Origin: Hortaea werneckii
Lineage: Eukaryota; Ascomycota; Dothideomycetes; Mycosphaerellales; Teratosphaeriaceae
DNA: 64,000 bases
Reading direction: 5' to 3'
NCBI GenBank assembly: GCA_037044905.1
Contig: JBAOKB010000074.1
Span: forward strand, 893,866-957,865
Below the pieces are notes generated by a model, which saw only the letters and a program-made list of their open reading frames with translations, searched no databases and was not told the DNA's origin. Positions 57,925 to 64,000 of the stretch are shown here, in pieces. The stretch's first letter is position 1, and the number at the start of each line of letters is the position of its first letter. A program made the translations under genes and the position numbers.

Positions 57925-58040
57925 ACCCTCAATCCTTCAAAGAATCCGGGGCGGATTCCATGATAATGCGTGGGGGGCACGGGCCACCGAATTCGCCGGA
58001 GGGGGCAGATTCCATGAAAAACCGGGGGCAGAAGGAATGA
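55974..58040 (+). CDS. Helicase-less N-terminal part of the telomere-linked protein (C2H2/DUF3505 type), intact
   Basis: An open frame of 688 residues, starting MDAFESLFVHFQNF. Two C2H2-like fingers lie near residues 20-40 (CRDCKFAV...HLSQSH) and 83-108 (CSQCKACG...HCRKEH). This layout is known as the DUF3505/OrsD-like head of subtelomeric RecQ proteins. A basic, helical region follows (FYSKHEASTKKKYSRVWVS onwards) that in copy 2 leads to the helicase. After VEQY (57922) the frame runs into the start of copy 2, adding about 39 unrelated residues (YPQSFKESG...) before a stop. The protein therefore lacks the RGTE/YHKGY block and the whole helicase. Whether it is expressed is unknown. Copy 2 carries stop codons at three positions where this copy has CAG. 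Confidence 0.8.
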   Translation: MDAFESLFVHFQNFQIIVCRDCKFAVVPDQIKAHLSQSHQTLTVSTRKGIIEQVEKLDHVAYRSEDVVYPAAEQEAIQELGPVIEQCSQCKACGLLRESKKGIEAHCRKEHGWNSAKSRGGRGSLRSRPAANQPFTEGHCCQRFFKYAQWTKLFKVLPPAPRMLGGGHGCEPEDRAQKLTDEVADGLKRKLREAHHHRKVNVSNVRSEMDPWLEHTSWAHHLAGFEKEELRASLSAAPKLEADERGIESVDEEEEAIERACRATGRVIKKAMDVSSPRTIPRSALHYVNRKETGAANNETPFYSKHEASTKKKYSRVWVSMLRYLWRSQTWENKPDYTLTDGQARRLGAMQSLARRETAALDKGARKVCEDELQWSIVLFWASMLDQELLDDEFQSGFLSALAVLGLDTEDAGWVSVFNFTPKLAAIVTVCKALVVFMAYKQRQDDIDRLIGAGIGESEARKEAVSIVEGVHDMVPRLLCLQEYGGPASPMDRVLHMKTFGMRIRFTEKAGARVTWMNRCQQVAIDKISFSMGDLRDALHSLWERCLGRLTKRLMFLQQEEELPILHLDRLFDNPSDLTEGWSFLDDERNDEVLGRVRRPDGKDVESRKWLWSRAMREDRITKYFLQNIDMSEVRDRSELKWNTTKVEQYYPQSFKESGADSMIMRGGHGPPNSPEGADSMKNRGQKE

Positions 58041-60450
58041 AAAGTACCGGTCGGAATCGTTTCAAACTCGGTGAGTTTCCAATCCGTAGGCACTTTACTC
58101 GTGAGTTTTCAACATCGGAGCGGGAGACCCGCGTGGTGAATTGTTATCGCGGTTCGAAAATCCCGACATTCTGTGTGAAGTTCCGCTCGCAAAGGCTTAG
58201 GGTTAGGGTCGGCGGGCGTAACGGCGGTTCGGCTGGAATTGAGGGACCGCCGGAAGCGCAGGCTGGACGCTCGCGAAGAGGTAGGGTAGATAGAAATACA
58301 CCAACAAAGGTGCAGAAAAGCACCCAGCAAGACCACCGACTCTTGTAGCATGTAGCTAACGTTCAACCCCATCATGTGTAACCGCGCCATCGCGACAGGG
58401 ATCGCGAAAATTCTGTGACAGGGGTCGGTGCAGCTAAGCCCAGGCGAGGCCGCCGACCGAAACATCAGGACAGACACGTTGCTCGACAGCTAATACACCA
58501 TGGACGCTTTTGAGAGTCTGTTCGTACACTTCCAGAATTTTCAAATCATCGTTTGTAGAGATTGCAAGTTTGCAGTGGTTCCAGACCAAATCAAGGCGCA
58601 TCTTAGCCAAAGTCACCAGACGCTAACAGTGAGCACTAGGAAAGGAATAATCGAACAAGTGGAAAAACTCGACCACGTCGCTTATAGGTCAGAAGACGTC
58701 GTGTACCCCGCCGCCGAATAGGAAGCGATCCAGGAGCTCGGCCCGGTCATCGAGCAATGCTTACAGTGCAAAGCGTGCGGGTTGCTAAGGGAGAGTAAAA
58801 AGGGGATCGAGGCGCACTGTAGAAAGGAACACGGCTGGAACAGCGCCAAAAGCAGAGGAGGTCGAGGGAGTTTAAGGAGTCGACCCGCCGCAAACCAGCC
58901 GTTCACGGAAGGTCACTACTATTAGAGATTCTTCAAGTATGCGCAGTGGACTAAGCTCTTTAAAGTGCTACCGCCAGCGCCACGGATGCTAGGAGGCGGT
59001 CATGGCTGCGAGCCCGAGGACAGGGCGCAGAAGTTGACAGATGAGGTAGCCGATGGACTCAAGAGGAAGCTGCGGGAGGCGCACCATCATAGGAAGGTGA
59101 ACGTTAGCAATGTCAGGTCTGAAATGGATCCATGGCTAGAACACACCAGCTGGGCTCACCATCTGGCTGGGTTTGAGAAAGAAGAGCTACGGGCTAGTCT
59201 AAGTGCGGCGCCAAAGCTTGAGGCGGACGAGCGGGGGATAGAGAGCGTGGATGAAGAAGAGGAGGCGATCGAGAGAGCTTGCAGAGCGACCGGCAGGGTG
59301 ATCAAGAAGGCCATGGACGTTAGCAGTCCGCGGACGATCCCAAGGTCCGCTCTTCACTACGTGAACAGGAAGGAAACCGGGGCCGCGAACAACGAGACTC
59401 CATTCTACAGCAAACACGAGGCCAGTACGAAGAAGAAATACTCCAGGGTCTGGGTATCAATGCTAAGATATCTTTGGAGGAGTCAGACATGGGAGAACAA
59501 GCCAGACTACACGTTGACGGATGGGCAAGCGAGGAGGCTAGGAGCAATGCAAAGTCTCGCCAGACGAGAGACCGCCGCTCTAGACAAGGGAGCCAGAAAG
59601 GTCTGCGAAGACGAGTTACAATGGTCCATCGTTCTTTTCTGGGCCAGCATGCTCGACCAGGAGCTGCTAGACGACGAGTTCCAAAGCGGCTTTCTGTCCG
59701 CATTGGCAGTTCTCGGCTTGGACACCGAAGACGCAGGATGGGTAAGCGTGTTCAACTTCACGCCGAAGCTGGCGGCCATCGTCACGGTCTGTAAGGCTCT
59801 AGTAGTGTTCATGGCTTACAAGCAGAGGCAAGACGACATCGACCGGCTAATCGGAGCCGGGATAGGTGAGAGTGAGGCGAGAAAAGAAGCGGTCAGCATT
59901 GTAGAAGGGGTGCACGATATGGTGCCTAGGCTGTTGTGTCTTTAGGAATACGGGGGACTAGCGAGCCCGATGGACAGGGTCTTGCACATGAAGACTTTTG
60001 GAATGAGGATTAGGTTCACGGAGAAAGCCGGGGCACGGGTCACTTGGATGAACAGATGCCAACAGGTCGCCATCGACAAGATCAGCTTTAGCATGGGAGA
60101 TCTCAGAGATGCACTACACTCGCTGTGGGAAAGGTGTCTAGGGAGGCTCACGAAGCGGTTAATGTTCTTACAGCAAGAGGAGGAACTGCCGATCTTGCAT
60201 CTGGACAGACTGTTCGACAACCCAAGCGATCTCACCGAGGGTTGGAGCTTCTTGGACGATGAGAGAAACGATGAAGTCTTGGGCAGAGTCAGGAGGCCGG
60301 ACGGGAAAGACGTGGAGAGCAGGAAGTGGTTGTGGAGCCGGGCCATGAGAGAGGACCGAATAACCAAGTACTTTCTACAAAATATCGACATAAGTGAAGT
60401 GAGGGACAGGAGTGAGCTAAAGTGGAACACGACCAAGGTGGAGCAGTACT
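57925..60450 (+). repeat. Tandem duplication copy 2 (2,526 bp), RIP-mutated, continuous with the helicase
   Basis: Same length and order as copy 1. All differences I noted between the copies (about 25-30) change CpA to TpA or TpG to TpA in this copy. Unlike copy 1, it continues past GAGCAGTACT into the rest of the telomere-linked helicase gene (TTCCGGGAGG...). Confidence 0.95.
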
Positions 60451-63400
60451 TCCGGGAGGTGACTCTGTTCAAGGAGGAGCTGATAGTGTTGTGTCACATG
60501 GCAGGGGGAGCTCCAGCCAGAGGGACGGAAGTTGTCAGCATTAGGACCGAGAACGGAGAGAGTGCGCGAGCGCAGAGGGGTGTTTTTGTTGACAATGGCA
60601 TGGTCGAGCTGGTGACGGGCTACCACAAAGGCTACAGCAAGAGCGGCGAAGCGAAGATAATCCACAGGTATCTGCCGCAAGAGGTAGGAAAGCTGTTGGT
60701 GTACCATTTGTGGCTAGTGGAACCGTTCGTGCACATGCTCAGGTGGGAAGTCAGGGGCGAGTTCGACTTCAGCAAATATCTGTAGGAGCCGGAGCCGGAA
60801 AAGAAATGGGAAGGCGAGGTCGACGGAGTCAGGGAGGAGGAGGAGAGTGGGAGCGAAGAAGGAGGAAGGGAAAGCGACGGGGAAGAGGGCAGTTCAGGAA
60901 GCGAGAGCGAATCGAGCACAAGCCCGAGCAGTGAAAGCGAGGCGGATGGAGGTGATGACGAAGGAACGGCAGGAGATCGGATGGTCAGTGGGAGGGAGGC
61001 GCGAAGCAGGCCGAGGAATGGAGGAAAAGCGAAAGAGGGCAAGCTGCAGGCACTTAGCATAGACGGCTTCTGGAACACAGAGAGGCTGAAGAGGGTGATG
61101 AAGAGGGAGCTATCAAAATGCCAGGCCGGATTCTTTGTAACGCCGTCGACATGGAGGCAGCTATACCTAGCCATCCAAAGGGTACACTGCCCAGAGGAAG
61201 AAGTGACAAAACAGCTCGATCGGTTGTACGAAGGAGTAACAACAGAAGATAGGCAGATGCAATCCGGACACAGTAAAAGGATGGAAGAGTTGATCTACGG
61301 GATCTTGACGACAGAGAACCCGTTTAGCACGCAGTCCGAGCAGGCATCGTTCAGAAAGGTGAGCGTGTTATGGCACCACTTCATTAGGTGGCCGTCCACT
61401 GCGACAGGTAATGGAAAGCCGACGATCGATCTGGAGAAATACAGGAAGATGGTAGAAGAAGAGAGGTGGGCGAAGTTGAGGAGGGCAGACTTGAACGTGA
61501 GTCTAAGGGAAATGCTAGGGCCGAACGCTTCATTTAGAGGCTCACAACTGGAAGGGCTAAAGGCAATCGTATCGGGCGAGCCGAAGGTAGTAATGGTCAT
61601 AAGGACCGGAGGAGGCAAGAGTCTAATGTTCATGCTACCGGCATTCTGCTTAGTCGGAGGGGTGACGGTGGTAGTGGTGCCGTTGATATCGCTAAGGAGC
61701 GATCTAGAGAGGAGATGCAAGGAGATCGGACTCAACGCCGGGAGATGGCCCGACCAGAGCGCCAGGCACGCGAGGATCGTGCTAGTAACACCCGAGAGCG
61801 CAGTAACGAAGGCGTTCAACAGGTTCATCAACGACAAGCTAGCTACCGGAGAGCTAGACAGGATAGTAGTCGACGAGAGCCACATCGTTCTGGACTCGAC
61901 AGAGACATGGAGGCCGAAAGTGCTCGAGCTAGCGGAGTTCGCCAGGAAGGGATGCCAGATGGTGTATCTCACGGCAACGTTGCCACCGAAGGAAGAGTCG
62001 AGCTGGCTCGAAGCGATGGGCTTGGAGAAGAGGACGGTACGGATGATAAGAGACTCGACGACGAGGAGGAACATCGCTTACCAGGTGGTCGAGTACGACC
62101 GGCGAGAAGAAGAGGAGAGGGTAGCGGAGTTGGTAAGAAAGAAACTGGAAGAACACGAGGAGGGACAGATCATAGTGTACTGCCGGAGGGTAGAGCAGTG
62201 CAAGAAGATTGGAGAAGTGCTAAGGTGTCCAGTGTACTATAGGAGGGTCGGAGACGAAGAAATGAAAAGGAAGATTCTGGAACAGCTAGTCAAGGGGACG
62301 CACAGAGTGTTCGCGGCGACGACAGCGATGGGAATGGGGGTGGATGCACCACACATTAGGGTGGTGGTACACGTGGGAGTGAAGGAATTGGTGAGGGATT
62401 ACGCACAGGAAAGTGGAAGGGCAGGAAGAGATGGAGAGGCAAGCGAGGCGATCTTAATGAGAGGCTACAACACAGTAGGGGGTCGGAAAATCTTGGAGAA
62501 GGGATTCGTGATGGAAAGGGGGATGCACGAATATCTGGAAGGGGAGAAGTGTAGGAGGGTTGTGTTAGACAGGGAGATGGATGGGAGGGCGGACAGGATC
62601 GGATGCGAGAACGGAGAGAAAGTGTGTGATGTATGTAGAGGGTTAACAAGAACGGGAAGGAGGGCGAGGGTTGTAGTGAGGACAGGGGGGTTCGTTCCAT
62701 CACAGCAGCATAGAAGGAGGGAGCAAGAGGAAGCAGACGGGTTAGGGTTAGAGCCGATGGAACAAGGTAGCGAGGATGGAACACCGAGAGGCTCAGAGTT
62801 AGGTACGGACAACGTTGACGACGAGGGAGAATCAGGGTCAGGGTTGGCCGAAGCTAGGGATGAGTGTAAAGAGGCAGCAAAGGAAGGAAGAGGGCTAAAG
62901 AGGGCAAGAAGTATAGGAGAGAGAGAGGAGAGGGAGCGAAGCATAAACGAGGCGAGGACAGGAATGAGTAGAGAGGGAGAAAGAGTGCAAGCGCAGAAGA
63001 GGTCGAGGTTAGCGGAGAGGGCTAGCAGAGAGCTAGACAGAGACGAGATGGTGAAGAGGCTAGAGGATTGGACGAAGGTAGGGTGTTCGGTGTGCTGGGC
63101 GCAAGGGCAGATACAACGGGCGAAAAGGGCTCGAGGGTGGGAAGAATGCAGAGGGCACGGGAAGGAGGCAGGGGAGAGGATGGCGGAAGTGAAGAAGAGG
63201 ATGAAGCGGCTACAGATGGCTCGATTCAGCGGGTGCAATCTCTGCTGGGTGCCGCAGAGCATATGTCAAAGATGGGAAGAGAAGACGGCGGCGTGCGGGA
63301 GTAAAACGGCAGGATATTAGCGAAGCGGAGTTGCGGGGGCAGGATGCCAATACAAGGGAGTGATAGAGGACATAGGAGGGGCGGTAATCAGCCAAAGGAT

Positions 63401-63602
63401 GTGGGGGAGGGAAGAGAGGGAGGGAAAGGAGTGGGAGTGGGGGTGGGTAGAGGGGGAGATGGAGAGGAGTTTGGGATTTTGGGAGGGGGGAGGGTTGGAA
63501 GAGGACGAATGGGGCCGACTATGGAGGTGGGTGATCCGGAAGCGGGTGACGAACATGATGGAAACGAACGAGTTGGTGAGAATGGTGTATCATATAAGCT
63601 GA
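58500..63602 (+). pseudogene. Telomere-linked RecQ-type helicase (TLH), disrupted by five in-frame TAG codons
   Basis: One frame of 1,701 codons runs from ATG 58500 to TGA 63602, interrupted only by TAG at 58719, 58923, 59943, 60783 and 63318. The first three replace CAG in copy 1. Order: C2H2/DUF3505-type head; recombinase-like middle (PARGTEVVSI, YHKGYSKSG, IIHRYLPQEVG); an acidic linker; a RecQ-type helicase from about residue 1000 with motif I RTGGGKSLMF, motif II VDESH, motif III TATLPP, the conserved TAMGMGVDAP and motif VI QESGRAGRDG; then a Cys-rich tail (CDVC, CSVC, CNLC). TLH genes of this architecture are known at fungal chromosome ends, where they move by recombination and may act when telomeres fail. 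As sequenced it cannot make a full protein; fragments from 60981 could in principle be translated. Confidence 0.9.
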
Positions 63603-63817
63603 GATAGAAGAGGGCAGGAGGGAGGAAGGAGGCTGAGGGTTAGGGTTAGCTAGTACAGGGCGAAATGTTAGTGAAATGTAAAAGAGAGAGCAAGCCGTTC
63701 AGGGCGCCGACGCTAGGGCCGCCGGAGGCAAGAGGGTTCCAATTGTCGGGAGGAAAAAGAGAGAGAAAAGGAAAGGGGAAGCCGTTTAGGGCGCCGACGC
63801 CAGGGCCGCCGGAGGCA
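63603..63817 (+). repeat. Subtelomeric spacer with a 38-bp repeat pair
   Basis: Between the helicase stop and the telomere lie two near-identical copies of AGCCGTT(C/T)AGGGCGCCGA followed by CGC(T/C)AGGGCCGCCGGAGGCA, at about 63693-63729 and 63780-63817, 87 bp apart. The second copy abuts the telomere directly. The two copies differ by C/T at CpA positions. A purine-rich GAGAAAAGG stretch separates them. Confidence 0.85.
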
Positions 63818-63954
63818 TAGGGTTAGGGTTAGGGTTAGGGTTAGGGTTAGGGTTAGGGTTAGGGTTAGGGTTAGGGTTAGGGTTAGGGTTAGGGTTAGGG
63901 TTAGGGTTAGGGTTAGGGTTAGGGTTAGGGTTAGGGTTAGGGTTAGGGTTAGGG
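63818..63954 (+). repeat. Terminal telomere, (TTAGGG)n, about 23 units
   Basis: 137 bp of uninterrupted TTAGGG repeats with the G-rich strand reading towards the right end, as at a true right chromosome end. No variant repeats are visible. The length is in the usual range for filamentous ascomycetes. Confidence 0.97.
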
Positions 63955-64000
63955 AGGTGCTGTTCAGGGAACAAACCAAGTTACGTTTAACCTTAGCAAT
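63955..64000. other. Oxford Nanopore native-barcode adapter (NB08) left in the assembly
   Basis: After the last TTAGGG come one A (the dA-tail added in library preparation), GGTGCTG (63956-63962), a 24-nt block 63963-63986 starting TTCAGGGAAC and ending GTTACGT, and TTAACCTTAGCAAT (63987-64000). From memory these are the reverse-orientation flank, the reverse complement of native barcode 08, and the other flank of the ONT native barcoding kit, in that exact order. This is synthetic DNA, not part of the genome. Confidence 0.96.

Noticed and set aside
58719..63320. TAG used as a glutamine codon in the telomere-linked helicase
   Set aside because: Three of the five TAGs are CAG in copy 1, and several ordinary genes here end in TAG (OST2, SmG, SDR, APH kinase). 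C>T mutation explains the TAGs better than a changed code.
63713..63979. 88-codon repeat protein read through the telomere
   Set aside because: It is only the translation of TTAGGG repeats plus adapter.
63955..64000. Interstitial telomere with genomic sequence beyond it
   Set aside because: The 46 bp match a known synthetic barcode adapter in order and orientation.
1..64000. tRNA, rRNA or CRISPR arrays
   Set aside because: No cloverleaf with a TTCRANNC loop, no rRNA core sequence and no regularly spaced repeats were seen by eye; a tRNAscan run would settle the tRNA question.

Overview
The window is the right-hand end of a chromosome from a filamentous ascomycete (Pezizomycotina). The Dothideomycetes are my best guess, at moderate confidence. 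The evidence is gene-dense DNA with small GT-AG introns (about 50-100 bp), typical fungal orthologues (KEX2, ATG6, OST2/DAD1, SmG, COQ6, RCL1, a multi-domain SCM3, a PDR-type ABC transporter), a terminal TTAGGG telomere, a telomere-linked RecQ helicase and RIP-like mutation.

Layout. 1-53 kb is ordinary euchromatin. In order it holds: the 3' end of an unidentified gene; an ARO8-like aminotransferase; OST2/DAD1; a TMEM14 protein; inorganic pyrophosphatase; RCL1; a glycine-rich RRM protein; a fungal-specific nuclear-looking protein; an F-box-like protein; a CLIP-170 homologue; an APH-fold kinase; SmG; ATG6/Beclin; a short-chain dehydrogenase; a very long SCM3-type centromere protein; a GNAT acetyltransferase; a PhoD-like phosphatase; a KEX2-like protease; an ABC-G transporter; COQ6; a DUF4336-like protein; a GPI-type secreted protein; and an uncharacterised protein. 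These are independent housekeeping genes, not a pathway cluster.

54.5-64 kb is subtelomere. An AT-rich, TpA-rich block is followed by a telomere-linked element. Its first 2,526 bp are tandemly duplicated. Copy 1 keeps an open reading frame for a helicase-less C2H2/DUF3505-type protein. Copy 2 runs on into a RecQ-type helicase but is broken by five in-frame TAG codons. Every copy 1/copy 2 difference I noted is CpA>TpA or TpG>TpA, the signature of repeat-induced point mutation. The element ends at about 137 bp of TTAGGG repeats.

The last 46 bp are not biological. They match an Oxford Nanopore native-barcode adapter (NB08), as I remember it, ligated to the blunt telomere end. This fits a second pattern: about thirty single-base frame breaks in otherwise conserved, often essential genes, many in short homopolymers. 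Most look like uncorrected long-read indels and not pseudogenes. Gene models below are given through these breaks, with the breaks stated.

The most interesting biology is the SCM3 protein, with one GATA-like finger, six Myb/SANT-like repeats, a forkhead-like winged helix and an AT-hook, and the asymmetrically RIP-mutated, tandemly duplicated telomere-linked helicase.
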